Source: Ustilago trichophora (Eukaryota; Basidiomycota; Ustilaginomycetes; Ustilaginales; Ustilaginaceae). From it: DNA of 64,000 bases. The stretch spans positions 1,302,001 to 1,366,000 of the forward strand of contig OOIN01000007.1 of assembly GCA_900323505.1 (NCBI GenBank), read 5' to 3'. This document shows, piece by piece, positions 10,641-20,824 of this stretch (the stretch's first letter is position 1; each line of letters begins with the position of its first letter). Below the pieces are notes generated by a model that saw only the letters and a program-made list of their open reading frames with translations, made no database searches and was not told the origin of the DNA. The translations under genes were made by a program, and so were the position numbers.

Positions 10641-11531
10641 TCAAGGAGCCAATCGGTCAATCGTCCACTGATCCTCATTAGCAGCGACCTTGCTCTCGAT
10701 GCTCCTCGTATATCTGAATCTGTCATGTAGCCTGTTGGGCCTTCCGCACCAGAACTCCACTTCATCAGGGATAATCCTGTAACCGCCCCAAAAGTCTGGC
10801 AGTGGTACATCGACCTTTTTCTCATCCCCTTGCCACTTCTTGCCCTCTTCCAAACCTGCTGCGTTGGGCACGTTGAACTTTGTCTCTATGTCCTTGACTT
10901 TCTGTTCCAGCTCGTGTCGCGAACCGATCGTGGTGGACTGCGGACTTGCCCAAGCACCAATACGACTGCCTAGCGGTCGCGAGTCGTAGTACTCTTTGCT
11001 CTCGGCAGCAGTGAGCTTCTCTACCCGACCGCAGACACGAACCGAGCGAGAGAGCTCCTTCCAGTAGAAAGCAAGCGAGGCGTAAGGATTGCCTTCCAAC
11101 TCGCGGCCCTTTCTCGAGCTGTAGTTGGAGAAGAAGAGGAATCCTTGTGGGTCCACTTGCTTCAGCAACACGACTCGAGAGGAAGGTCGTGCTACTCCGG
11201 TGGACTTGTCGAGGGCGACGGTTGAGATGGTCATTGCCTCGGGTTCGGGTACTCCGTTTTCGGAGGCATGCTTGAACCAGTTGTTGAATTGGACGATTGG
11301 GCTTGGAGATAGCTCGTCGCGTTCGAGTCCAGCCGTCTTGTACTGGTTGTGCGATGTGATTGCCGTCTTGGAGGGGTCGGAGGACTTGACCTGGGCATCC
11401 ATGTTGGTTCTGGTCGATGTCGGGTGGTGAACAAATGTGGAGAGGCTGAAATTGCGAGTAGGGACGAGCGGTGTAGGTAGAAAGACGCGAGCGGATGGTC
11501 GGAGTGCTCTTTTGATTACAGTGGAAAGCAT
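10641..11531 (-). CDS. PDX3: Pyridoxamine 5'-phosphate oxidase
   Basis: Single exon, 296 residues. The core from about residue 57 follows PNPO order: SPIVQFNNWFKHA, AMTISTVALD, ARPSSRVVLLKQVD, GFLFFSNYSSRKGRELEGNP, VRVCGRVEKL, IGAWASPQST, then WGGYRIIPDEVEFWCGRPNRLHDR and the typical ending RLAP. The enzyme oxidises pyridoxine or pyridoxamine phosphate to pyridoxal phosphate with FMN. The first 43 residues are rich in Arg, Ser and Thr without acidic residues, like a mitochondrial presequence. A second in-frame ATG at residue 44 (11402) could give a cytosolic form. Family certain; dual targeting is inference. Confidence 0.95.
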   Translation of the reverse strand: MLSTVIKRALRPSARVFLPTPLVPTRNFSLSTFVHHPTSTRTNMDAQVKSSDPSKTAITSHNQYKTAGLERDELSPSPIVQFNNWFKHASENGVPEPEAMTISTVALDKSTGVARPSSRVVLLKQVDPQGFLFFSNYSSRKGRELEGNPYASLAFYWKELSRSVRVCGRVEKLTAAESKEYYDSRPLGSRIGAWASPQSTTIGSRHELEQKVKDIETKFNVPNAAGLEEGKKWQGDEKKVDVPLPDFWGGYRIIPDEVEFWCGRPNRLHDRFRYTRSIESKVAANEDQWTIDRLAP

Positions 11532-12125
11532 CGGCTATGATGCCGTGGTACTGTGATCGATTGGGTCGGGTTGATGGTATGAGAGACACAAGATGAACGG
11601 CTGGAAGTGAGTCTGGATTGAAATGAAGGAAGATGTGAGTCTTACCAAATCTACAACAACGCAGACAAGTGTGACATGGAAATGGACTGCGTGGATTTTT
11701 TGGCCAAACCCTGAAAGTTGCTCTCTTTTTGAACATTTCCTCCACCTCGTGTAGCCCGAATGACTTTGATGCGAGTCACTTTCTGGCGCCTTTTCCAGCT
11801 CTGGACAATTTGGCCCGAGCCTCGACACTCGCTATGCAGCCAATTACAAGACTCGGAAGCACTCATCACTTTGTTAGAATAGACCATAACAACATGCTTG
11901 CGGAAAGGGACGTTCAAACTACAGGGATGCGAAACATACGAATACGATAACGGTGAGGGAACAAGCACGATACAGGATGAAAGGAAGATGACCAATGGCT
12001 CAACTCGTTGGTCTAGCAAGTTGGGAGGAAGGGAGCATAAGAAAGGGTTCGTTCGGTTCGTTCGCTCAGCGTAGAGAAAAGCTGTCGTTGATCATCATAT
12101 CCTCCGGAGCGGGACTACACATGCA
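11532..12125. other. Intergenic region between two minus-strand genes
   Basis: About 590 bases serving as 3' region of the membrane protein gene and promoter of PNPO. No gene or repeat of note. Confidence 0.5.
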
Positions 12126-13259
12126 TCAGATCCTGGGCGTGTCATCATCGTGAGAGTTCCTGGCGAAACCCTTGGTCTTGGCATCGGCGTCGTCGTCGAG
12201 CTTGATAGTGACCTGAGAATCCTTCGCCGCGTCGTTCTGCCTTGCATCGCGATCTCTGCTCGTGCTTGGACGACCTGCTCCACTGTAGCCGTATCCGGTG
12301 GGACTCGTGGCAGGGCTCTTGCGGTCGTCAAAGTCGCCGTCCATATCGCCGCGCTCGTAGCCTGGCAGATCACGGTGGCCGTCTGCGCTGTAGGGACCGG
12401 GCGGCGGACCAGTGGGAGGAGCGTAGGCACCGGCTCCATAGGGAGCAGGCGGATAAGAGTAAGCCTGGGCTTGCGATTGTGGATCGTATGGACCGGAGCT
12501 GTATTGATTGGCATACTGTGCGCTGGGTGGTTGCTGGTTGTTGCGGCGGTTCCACCAGCCCATGTTGGACTCGCGGACTCGCACCGAGGCTGGGTCGCGG
12601 AGCTGGCGAACAAATGCAAAGCTGAACATGACAAAAGGCACACCGACCAGAATGGTGACAACGAGCCAGACAATCTCCCACGTGGAGTCGTACTTCCACG
12701 AGCTGTTGCAGTAGTTTTCCGCGTCGGCAGCCGACATGACCCTGTTGCCGGTAGACTGGCCAAACCAGCCAAAGCCCGAAGAAGGTGCGACTTGACCCGT
12801 GTTCCTCGAAATGCAGTCGTTGATGATTCGATCCTTGAACATGTAGTGTCCGACGATGCTGAGGATCTCACATGCAATCACCAGAGCGAAACCAGGCAGA
12901 GTGAGCTTCGAGTAGAGCGTTGCCATCTTGAGGTTGGCTTTCAGTGCACCAGCAAAGCCAAGCACTTCAATAAAAGCGACTGCCATCAGAAGCGCACCTG
13001 TGAGGATGTCAAAGATGTTCATCATCGTGTTGTTGCCCGAATGACCAATGTCCTTAAAGTTGGAGATCGAGACGAGGAGCAGGTAGAGGAATGTGCAGAA
13101 GGTAGTGACCAGCAGCACCGGTCGGAGCGAGTATGGGTAGACCCTGCCGATGACATTGGCGTAGGCAGGCGGCGGGCCTGAATCAGGAGGTGGCCTGGTC
13201 TGCGAATAGGTGGGAAGGTAGGAGAGCTCCGGCACCTGCTGGTGCTCTCGGCCAGACAT
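12126..13259 (-). CDS. Four-helix membrane protein with Pro/Tyr-rich tail, function unknown
   Basis: Single exon, 377 residues. A short Pro-rich cytosolic start (PPPDSGPPPAYANV) precedes four hydrophobic segments at about 46-64 (PVLLVTTFCTFLYLLLVSI), 84-108, 117-139 and 196-218. Between helices 3 and 4 lies a loop with two Cys and NSS that could be luminal or extracellular. The C-terminal 150 residues are disordered: Gln/Pro/Tyr/Gly-rich (QAYSYPPAPYGAGAYAPP), then charged and Ser-rich. The four-helix plan with one large loop resembles fungal tetraspan/MARVEL-like plasma-membrane proteins, but I cannot assign a named family. It shares a 1.16 kb divergent promoter with the amidohydrolase. The start is the first ATG, with MSGREHQ. 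Confidence 0.75.
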   Translation of the reverse strand: MSGREHQQVPELSYLPTYSQTRPPPDSGPPPAYANVIGRVYPYSLRPVLLVTTFCTFLYLLLVSISNFKDIGHSGNNTMMNIFDILTGALLMAVAFIEVLGFAGALKANLKMATLYSKLTLPGFALVIACEILSIVGHYMFKDRIINDCISRNTGQVAPSSGFGWFGQSTGNRVMSAADAENYCNSSWKYDSTWEIVWLVVTILVGVPFVMFSFAFVRQLRDPASVRVRESNMGWWNRRNNQQPPSAQYANQYSSGPYDPQSQAQAYSYPPAPYGAGAYAPPTGPPPGPYSADGHRDLPGYERGDMDGDFDDRKSPATSPTGYGYSGAGRPSTSRDRDARQNDAAKDSQVTIKLDDDADAKTKGFARNSHDDDTPRI

Positions 13260-13470
13260 GCTGTGCTGAGATTGTGCGGAGTACCGTGTAGTATGAGGTT
13301 GGTGTTTGCCTCAAAGTAAATCCGCTCTTGGCTCAAATAGGAGCAATTGCTCTGCTCTGGTCGGTAGCGGTGGCGATGAAATAAGGATGAGACGATGGTG
13401 ATGAAAATGAAGACAGAGAGGTCCTATGAAGTCAGAGAACGTTCTAGGGTCCAAGCTCAGCCAAAAATAA

Positions 13471-13494
13471 TGTACAGTACAGTACTGTACGGTA
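13471..13494. repeat. TACAG/TACTG pentamers with an inversion point
   Basis: CAGTA units switch into ACTGT units, giving the palindromic core acagtactgt. It is the same motif as the larger array at 52750. Seen directly. Confidence 0.8.
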
Positions 13495-13647
13495 GACAAA
13501 AAGAGATATGGTGGGCTGTGCACCGTCTCCTGTCTGAAGTTACAGAGAGTCTCTTTCTCTTGGCTCTTTGCGTATTTGGGCACCTCGCATCTCGACGCAC
13601 AGCTTTCTTTTTTTTTTGTTTTTTTGCAAGTTAGCGGACATGCGAAG

Positions 13648-13683
13648 TACTGTAACGTTACTGTACAGTACTGTACAGTAGAG
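13648..13683. repeat. Second TACTG/TACAG palindromic cluster
   Basis: Several TACTGTAC and GTACAGTA units in alternating orientation, about 150 bases from the first cluster. They could form a hairpin. Seen directly; function unknown. Confidence 0.8.
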
Positions 13684-14421
13684 ATGCTGCAGTCGTGCCG
13701 CATGGCTCCAATCGCCCCTTCGCGATTTGCTCGGTCTCCAAACATGTTAGACTTTGGCTGCTTTGATCCCAATACCGACCAAACTCATCCGGTAACCTAA
13801 CAGGCTGCGCGCTTGTGCGGCAACACATACTGTAGCCGCGCTTGGCGCTAGCCGTCCTTTGCACTCTCACTTTGGCCAAGCGGAGGCCGAAATCCACAGC
13901 CAAGCATTACAAGTGCCTCTCACAGCGTGTTGCAGAGATGGACGCCGGACAAGATGGCAACGTTCTATTCGATGTAGGGTGCCAAACGAGCTCTATGTAG
14001 CCAATGCCTGCTGGCGTTCCGCTCCGTCCAGATTGAGTCTTGACGAGGCGCTCCTTATCCTGCTTCCCCAGCTTCAAGTCAGCTGCTTGGTCAATCGCAA
14101 TCTAATCTGCGGCGTCAGCTGGATGACTGCTACATTCAAGGCGACGTCGTACGCAGTCGAGCAAGCTGCAGAAATGCCAAGTGTGTTGCTTTGCGATGCG
14201 GTGTCCGGCGCAAAGGGCGCTTAAATCCTGACTCACGACATCCTTTCCCCAGTTTCGTGGAGGCCCTTTGAAGGAGCGATAACAAAGATTGTGTCTGCTC
14301 TCTTCCTATAAATGATTCGCTTCGCCATGTTGCTCTAAGCCCCCCTCTCGAATCCCCCTTGAGTCAATCCGCTACCTTCCCCTGACCTCGACTCTCTCAT
14401 CATCCAATCGTCTGCGCCGCG

Positions 14422-16197
14422 ATGGCAGTGAAGCTTTTCAAGAATGCTCTCTTCTTTACAGCGCAAGCCCAGGAGCTTGATGCAGCCTCGTTACTCAAGC
14501 AGGACTACACAGATGCATCAGCGGTAGCTAACCGATTTGCAGAATGTATAGTGGTGCAGGACGGCAAGCTCGCCCACGTCGGGGATGTTGCTAGCATTCC
14601 TGCCGAACTTGCCAAGGTTGCAGAGGAAGTCGATCTCGGCAACGGAAAGCTCGTCGTCCCAGGCTTCATCGACGGTCACACGCATCTGCTCAACTTTGGC
14701 CAGTCGCTCGACAAGATCGACGTCGGCAAGTGCAAGAATCTCGCCCAGATCCAGCAAAAGATCAAGGAGGCAGCCGAGGCAAAGCCCGATGCACCCAGAA
14801 TCCTCGCCGCTGTCTGGATGCAGAACAGCACCGACGGCAAGGCGCTAGCTTCATGGCTCGATGAGGTCGTGCCCGACCGACCTGTCTATGTTGAGTCTTT
14901 TGATCTCCATTCGCATTGGTGCAACACGGCAGCGCTCAAAGAACTCGGCATTACAGACGACACTCCTAACCCGGAAGGTGGTGAGATCGTGCGCGATCCT
15001 GAAACAGGAAAAGCTTCCGGCTTGCTACTCGAGATGGCCAACATCCTCTTTGTCTGGCCCAAGCTCGCCAATCTGGCCACAAAGGAGGAGCAGGAGGCTA
15101 GCTTCCACCGTGCTTGCGATTCGTACCACGAGAGTGGCTTCACTGGCGGTATTGACATGGCCCTTGATCCACTATCCCTTGACTGCATCCTCCGCGTCAA
15201 GGAGAAGATGAATGGCCGCCTTCCGATCCGTGTCGCCGCCCACTGGCTGGTGAGACCCGAGGCGGACCTCGACGAGTGTCTCAAGCAGGTCAGACACGCC
15301 CACGAGCTCAGCCAGAAGCACAACGATGAATGGTTCCGTGTCGTCGGTATCAAGCTTGTCTGCGACGGCGTCATCGACAGCTGCACAGCCGCGCTCAAGG
15401 AGCCTTACTACAACAAGACAAACGCCGAGGTCATGTGGCCGCTCTCCCTGCTCGCACCCACCATCCAGTGCGCTGACTCGCTCGACCTGCAGGTGGCTGT
15501 TCATGCCATTGGCGATCAGGCTGTCCACACGGCGGTTGAAGCCATCGCCACATTAGGCGAAAAGTTGGCAGAGAAAGGGCTCTCGATCCGCGACCGCCGC
15601 CACCGCATTGAACACCTCGAGCTCACCGATCCCAAGGACGTCGAGAAGCTCGGTAAGCTCGGCATCACTGCGAGCATCCAAGGCGTCCACTGTGACCCAA
15701 GCATTATGGAAGGGTGGTGCAAGATGCTAGGTGATCCCGTCAACGAGGGTCGTTGCGCAAGAGCGTTTGCCTTCCGCGAGTTCGTAGAAGCGGGGGCTCC
15801 CATCGCACTGGGCTCGGACGCACCCACTGCGCACCACTGGATCTTGCCCAACCTGTACACCGCTGTGACGAGGCGTTCGGGTAGGGAGCCGGAGATGGAA
15901 GGCAGGACAACACCTCAGTTTGCACTACCGCTCGCAATGGCCGTGGCAGCTGCGACCTATGGCGCGGCCCACAGCTGCAAGGCTGACAAGTGGTCGGGTA
16001 CCTTGGAGCAGGGCAAGAGCGCTGATTTTGTCGTCATGGACACGGATCTGTTCAAGGAATACAGGGATGGGGATAAGGAGCAGACCATCTTGAAGACCAA
16101 AATCTTGCAGACATGGCTCCAGGGCGAGAAGGTCTATCAGAGATCCGAAGAGACTCAAAAGGAGGACAAGAAGAAGGGAGGATGCACGGTGCTCTGA
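14422..16197 (+). CDS. Amidohydrolase family 3 (YtcJ-like) with a C-terminal CaaX motif
   Basis: Single exon, 591 residues. The metal-dependent hydrolase core begins with LVVPGFIDGHTHLL, whose HTH (86 and 88) are metal ligands of the amidohydrolase superfamily. Later ligands fit HAIGDQAVH, HRIEHLELTDP and the Asp of ALGSDAPTAHH. The closing part (GTLEQGKSADFVVMDTDLF) is the usual terminal beta-sandwich. YtcJ-like enzymes hydrolyse amide or amidine bonds of unidentified substrates. The striking feature is the end: KKKGGCTVL directly before the stop. This is a polybasic stretch plus a Cys-Thr-Val-Leu CaaX box, as on small GTPases, predicting geranylgeranylation and membrane anchoring. A soluble enzyme would not need this. 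Family is sure; prenylation is inference. Confidence 0.92.
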   Translation: MAVKLFKNALFFTAQAQELDAASLLKQDYTDASAVANRFAECIVVQDGKLAHVGDVASIPAELAKVAEEVDLGNGKLVVPGFIDGHTHLLNFGQSLDKIDVGKCKNLAQIQQKIKEAAEAKPDAPRILAAVWMQNSTDGKALASWLDEVVPDRPVYVESFDLHSHWCNTAALKELGITDDTPNPEGGEIVRDPETGKASGLLLEMANILFVWPKLANLATKEEQEASFHRACDSYHESGFTGGIDMALDPLSLDCILRVKEKMNGRLPIRVAAHWLVRPEADLDECLKQVRHAHELSQKHNDEWFRVVGIKLVCDGVIDSCTAALKEPYYNKTNAEVMWPLSLLAPTIQCADSLDLQVAVHAIGDQAVHTAVEAIATLGEKLAEKGLSIRDRRHRIEHLELTDPKDVEKLGKLGITASIQGVHCDPSIMEGWCKMLGDPVNEGRCARAFAFREFVEAGAPIALGSDAPTAHHWILPNLYTAVTRRSGREPEMEGRTTPQFALPLAMAVAAATYGAAHSCKADKWSGTLEQGKSADFVVMDTDLFKEYRDGDKEQTILKTKILQTWLQGEKVYQRSEETQKEDKKKGGCTVL

Positions 16198-16572
16198 TGG
16201 ATAGCCTTGATCACTTGCTCCTTTTCAACTCACATCGGACACATGCATTGATTTAGTCGGACCCTTATGTATCAGCATCCATTAAGCACCGTTTGGAACA
16301 CTCGTATACAAACACAACAATCGATTCTACAGCGATTGAATCGACCAAGAAGAGAATCGCGCCTGCAGATTATCTCGCCCGTGACACCGTAAGACTGGGG
16401 GAAAAAATAAAAGGATCTGAAACACTGGACATCGGAAACACCATTCATCATGAGAACGTGAGAGAGCTTCGTGAACGCGACCTGAAGCTTGCCGACAAGA
16501 GCCGACAAAGGGAGCCAAGACTTGAGATTCGTTGAAAGACATCAGAGGCAGAATGCCTGCCACTGCCTTTCT
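16198..16572. other. Convergent 3' intergenic region
   Basis: About 375 bases between the amidohydrolase and the small secreted protein. It contains one ACAAAGGGA string at 16505-16513, which lies 3' of both genes and is not taken as a regulatory site. Confidence 0.5.
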
Positions 16573-16812
16573 TCAACCCTTCTTGGGTGTGCGGTTCATA
16601 GCTGAGTTGTCGTTGATGTCGAATCCACTTGCGAGCAGCGTCAGCATGGCACTGTTGTCGGCAGACGGAGTGGTTGCAAAGAGGTTGGCGTCCGGAAGCT
16701 GAGTGAGGTAGAGGTCCTCGATCGGCTTCGGGTTCGGGATTGGGGCGCTGGTGGCACCTCGCACCATGAGCATGAGTGCGATGAGGGAGGAGATGACAAA
16801 GTGGGACTTCAT
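16573..16812 (-). CDS. Small secreted protein, 79 residues, no known domain
   Basis: The ATG at 16812 starts with a typical signal peptide: MKSHFVISSLIALMLMVRG, with likely cleavage after ATSA. The mature part is about 56 residues, without Cys, starting PIPNPKPIEDLYL. It contains the five-residue motif DNSAM twice (DNSAMLTLL and DNSAMNRT) and ends PKKG. A longer reading frame upstream has no further family signal, and the signal peptide fixes this Met as the start. No paralogue is seen in the window. Small secreted proteins of this type are common as host-interaction candidates in smut fungi; a role is inference only. It borders the gene-poor region to its right. Confidence 0.65.
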   Translation of the reverse strand: MKSHFVISSLIALMLMVRGATSAPIPNPKPIEDLYLTQLPDANLFATTPSADNSAMLTLLASGFDINDNSAMNRTPKKG

Positions 16813-18579
16813 CCTGGAAGATTGTGGAAAATGAACACAAAAAGTGGCTTGGCTCAAGGCTGGGGCGTCGGGAATGTTCTCAGGTCTGTTTGACAACGTG
16901 ACCGGCACGCTTTGATGAGGTGGGTACGTGTGGGTATAGAGGGTATCGCTGACGTTGACGTGGAAGATTTGATAGAGTCTGCTTGACAGTTCTCTAGAAA
17001 TTTGCTTGTAGAGGAAGGAACTGAAAGAGCCAGAAAATTTACAGGATCTTGAAGATGGGCTCGCGGGAGAATACAAGTGAAAAGAAGCAGCTTTTTCGCG
17101 GAAAAGCTCTTGAGGCGGGGGAAGAATGTAGACAGTAGGATGTGATGTTGTAGAGCTGTATCTTGAATCTGGGGAGGATGGTGACAAAGACCGCGCCTAT
17201 ATGTACCTTTTATCCATCTCCAAACATCCATCCCATCGCGTGCAGAAACAAGCATCTCGTGGACGTCGAATGGGTGTGGTACCCGCCTTTCCTCGCCCTG
17301 ATTCCCTCGAACAGTCTCACGCCGCGCACGTCGCAGGAACACGGCAGACAGCGTCCCACGGATGATTGTGGGTTCGAGCGCATGCTGGCTTCCCTGCCAC
17401 CCACCTGAGGTCGCCCAGCAACCGTGGGCGTAATCGGGACAAAATATAACCGAGCCCCTGCCAAGTAGCACCGTGGAGGAACGCTAGAATTGAAGGTGGT
17501 GTCGATGCCCCACTGAAGCGGACGAAAGGGACTGTCGTATGTGTTCCGTCGGAGAGGCATGTGACCAGTTAAGCTTATTGTATCCACCCTGTCGAGAACC
17601 AGACTCACGGCCCGCAAAATGAAGTGGGCGGTCCGACAGCTTTGGCTTAGGCTCGTGGTGCACGCAATCTCGGACCAAGTCACGTTGCTCGGCATTGAGG
17701 CCGTCCATTGTTGGTCATGCTGAGGACCCCAGCCTCATGCACACATGTGAACTTTCAGCGGGGCCAAAGGACACAATGTCGAGTCTCTGAAGATGAGTAC
17801 AATGGCAGGGATGGGCCTCTGATCTGTTTGGGGCACCTCGCACCACCAATTGCGGCTGTGCATAGTCATGATGGACCAAAGAGAAGCCCCGCCAGCTTCT
17901 CCCCCATTCAGGCACACGGCGCAAAAATGGGATGGTCGACACGCATGAGTCTCAAATCAGGAACGATCGGGGCGCAAAAAGGCCGAGTTATGATTGTTGT
18001 GCTCAGCTATGTTTCTGCCCACACTGAGGACCGTGACGGATGACAATACCGTGATGATTGGCGATGACGACACCGAGTTTGACCTTCTATGCTTGTATCA
18101 TCGAATCCAGCGAGAGCATTTGCCGCCCAAATGGCTATGTCAGCAGGAGACGGCGGCTTCGATCGATCGCTACAGTGACCTGCGGCTCATCTTGATTTCG
18201 GTCGCGTCTCGTAGCTGAGCATGAGGATGAGCCTGTGAGATATTAAACTTAGGCTCGAGCGCTCGATTCAGAGGCCACCGCGATAAGGCGTGTCAACTTT
18301 GTCGCATCTTCTTGGCCTTCCGTTGAGGCTGATAATGAATCGCAGGGTCATTCAGCCCAGAAGTCAGACTTCGGACGACTCGGACCGATATTTGCCAAGC
18401 CAGCGGGTGGCTTCCTTGGCTGAATCCATTTGCCCTTGTCTCCTTCAAGAAATCGACAAGCACGGCTCGGTATTTACGCTCGTTCAAAAGCCATTGTCTG
18501 GCTTGCTTTTGTGCTATGTGACCACCGCCCACCTCTGGCTTTGGGTGAAAATCCGTGGCAAATGGGATGTTGCTAAGAT

Positions 18580-18612
18580 TGAGGCTGAGGCTGAGACTGA
18601 GACTGAGGCTAC
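18580..18612. repeat. Imperfect GAGGCT/GAGACT hexamer repeat
   Basis: Five to six copies of GAGRCT in tandem. Seen directly; no gene is attached. Confidence 0.8.
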
Positions 18613-18784
18613 AGCTTGATCGTCTCTCTGCATCGCCAAGCCGGCTATCTCTCCAAGATAGGTCCCACACCGATGAATCACGACATAAGATGTTGTGTCA
18701 GTGCAACATTGCTGCCATCCAGCAAGAATCTTTCACGCCATAGCCGCCGAGGTGGGGCTACCCACTACCCGCGGCAGAGACAAC

Positions 18785-18961
18785 ATGGTCCCGCTTCCGG
18801 TCCGCCACACAGCGCTGTTCCTGGTGATGTCGTCATTGCTGTATGTCCATGGCGCTTGCCTCTGCGATGAATCCGCGGTGGCTGAGCATAATCTGATTGA
18901 TTTTGGTCAGGAACGACGCAGTGGCGATATCCTTGACACTACACATGTGTCCCGCGGTTGA
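18785..18961 (+). pseudogene. Possible remnant of a secreted-protein gene (signal peptide plus short tail)
   Basis: The ATG at 18785 opens 58 residues. Residues 6-24 form a good signal-peptide-like core (LFLVMSSLLYVHGA), followed by CLCDESAVAEHNLIDF. The frame stops at 18961, and a different frame stays open past it. This could be a truncated secreted-protein gene, a very small gene, or chance. There is no paralogue in this window to compare with. Low confidence. Confidence 0.25.
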
Positions 18962-19656
18962 CGGTCCGGCTCCCGCAACTTTGAACCGTTCAGCGATGCT
19001 CCGGCAATGCATCCATGATCACGCTCAACCATCGGATGGCTTGCATATCGTTGCAGTTGCTTTGCAGGCCGTGTGGGGATCAGAAAGAGGTCTCAACAAA
19101 GTGGGTCTTGGTCTGAGGTTGGTTGGTGGCATGTTGATGCCAAGCTCTAGCGTTGCCGGTTGTGGAGTCGCTCGCCGGTTGTCGTCAAATGTCGACTTTC
19201 GGGCGAGAAGAGGGCGAGGCTTGCACACTCGGCAGCTTTTGATCAGCTTGCTTACAATGAGCATTGTTGCGCGTATCTTGCCTGCATATACTGTAGCCTG
19301 ACCCGACATTCGGCCCTTCCGGACAATGAAGTTGAGAGCCACAGTTCTGGGCTGCGCCGCGCCCCACCATTCTGGTCCGTGCCTGCCCCCACACAGTATC
19401 AACCCCAACAATGTTTCGTCTCTCGCTTCCGGCTCCGATAGATTGAACCGCGCCTTGGTCGCCCATGTATTATTGTCAGCATCGCCAGTTCCGTCGCTCT
19501 GAACGCTTCGCGAAGCCGCCTACTATCCTGAGCATACAGTAGCCCCTGCTTTTTCATTTCTAGCCAGGTGCAGATCTGGACACTGTTGTATCGCGTCACC
19601 TCCGATCTGTGTCGGTATCTGCCTAAGCAGCATCAATTTCGCTCTGAAGTGCCATT

Positions 19657-20777
19657 ATGTATCGAGATCCACCATTGCTTTCCTTTGCTATGAGCTTACC
19701 AAATCCCAACGCGCAGGAGGAATCTCGAGGATGTCAACTATTCACTGACGGCGATGAAGAGTGGTCTGAGATCGCAGCTGAAGATCTCACAGATAGGTTT
19801 TCTCGTGGTGAGCGCAGTGTTGCGTTGAATCACTTCGAATACTTTGCCCTTCCCCTACGTCTACAACCTTCGATGAAGAATTCTACACTTACCCTTGGCC
19901 GTACATTTGCTGCATATAACGCTTTTGCTGCTCAAGCCTCTATACTCGGCAACGTCAGCAACAACGACGCTACCGCGGGATCCAGTAGCGCTGTCCAACG
20001 GCTGTCCTCTAGTCACAAGTATGAACGAGGCCGACTCAAAGACCGATGAAGCTAAAAAGCAGCTTCGTCGACGAGAGGAGCTGAACGCCACAGCGATCGC
20101 GCTTGAGGCCAGGTCGGCCGAGCTGGACACGAAAGCGGCCCGATTCAACCGCAGAGCCGTCAAGCAATAAGCAAGAAAGGCTAGATCGAACCGTAAGATG
20201 ACGACCAGGCATGTAAAGACATAGAGCTCGAACAGAGATACAATGAGCTGGATAGCCAGTAAATGGAGTTGGAAGGCAGGGAAAGCGAGTTCGAGAGGAA
20301 AGAGGCGGACCAAGACGATAGGGAGTCGAATTTCGAGAGAAAAAGAGCTGACCTGACGGCCAGTGCGGACCACTCCAACCATCAAATCATCCCATTAGAA
20401 GCCAGAGTTGTACAGCCCAATTCGATCACTGTTAGGATGGACACCGAAACTCAGATCAACGAGGTCACAACGTCAAACAAAGAGGCCATCCTCCTTGCGA
20501 GCCGCTTCCTCTGAACCTCGAGTGATTCAATGAGTGGAGCTTTTAGAAGAAGGAGCCTAGTCGGCATAGCTTCAACACGCTCGCCTCCGCGCTGCTCTGT
20601 GCGCTCCGAGGCAAAATGCCGTGCTTCCAGCTGCTGAGCATGATCACGAGTCAAGGGGAACTTGAGCTCCTGGATGATCTCGGGATCGTTGACGATACAA
20701 TGTTCAAGTTTTCTCTCAAAGACTTGGTCAAACTTTGCATCGATCGACTCAGTCACACACAAGGTTATAGACTCTGA
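19657..20777 (+). pseudogene. Decayed gene encoding a coiled-coil protein
   Basis: Protein-like sequence continues through three frames broken by stops and shifts. Frame A (19657-20049) has a low-complexity acidic start. Frame B (about 20018-20170) reads DEAKKQLRRREELNATAIAL and similar heptad-like charged helix. Frame A resumes (about 20217-20514) with IELEQRYNELDSQ, an in-frame TAA, then MELEGRESEFERKEADQDDR. A third frame (20547-20777) ends with [20 protein letters not shown] and LKDLVKLCIDRLSH before TGA. The charged repeats look like one long coiled coil. No named family is recognised. Forty-seven bases after the last stop comes a run of 33 A, which may hint at retroposition. Introns could explain part of the frame changes but not the TAA. 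Confidence 0.45.
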
Positions 20778-20823
20778 TCTTTGTTGCAGGTGGTGTTCAT
20801 TGCAGTTCAAGACAGGGTAGGCC

Positions 20824-20824
<1 letters not shown>

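Larger units (their letters stand above)
13260..14421. other. Divergent promoter region with two inverted pentamer clusters
   Basis: About 1.16 kb between the tetraspan protein and the amidohydrolase. It holds two GTACAGTACTGTAC-type palindromic clusters and a T-run near 13610. No gene supported. Confidence 0.5.
16813..19656. other. Gene-poor region with scattered coding-like fragments
   Basis: About 2.8 kb without an intact gene. The first few hundred bases are the promoter of the small secreted gene. Further right are short frames with protein-like composition but no start or family match: 18010-18218 plus (acidic patch DDDTEFDLLCLYHR), 18293-18560 minus (HIAQKQARQWLLNERKYR), and 18785-18961 plus (signal-peptide-like, listed separately). 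I read the region as remnants of old genes or of rearranged DNA. No terminal repeats or transposase signature were found. Confidence 0.45.

Noticed and set aside
12150..13181. Plus-strand frame of 343 codons opposite the four-helix membrane protein
   Set aside because: The minus strand gives clear transmembrane helices and an ATG; the plus frame has no coherent domain.
16505..16513. ACAAAGGGA, identical to the pheromone response element known from Ustilago maydis
   Set aside because: A single copy located between two gene 3' ends, not in a promoter; expected by chance in a window this size.
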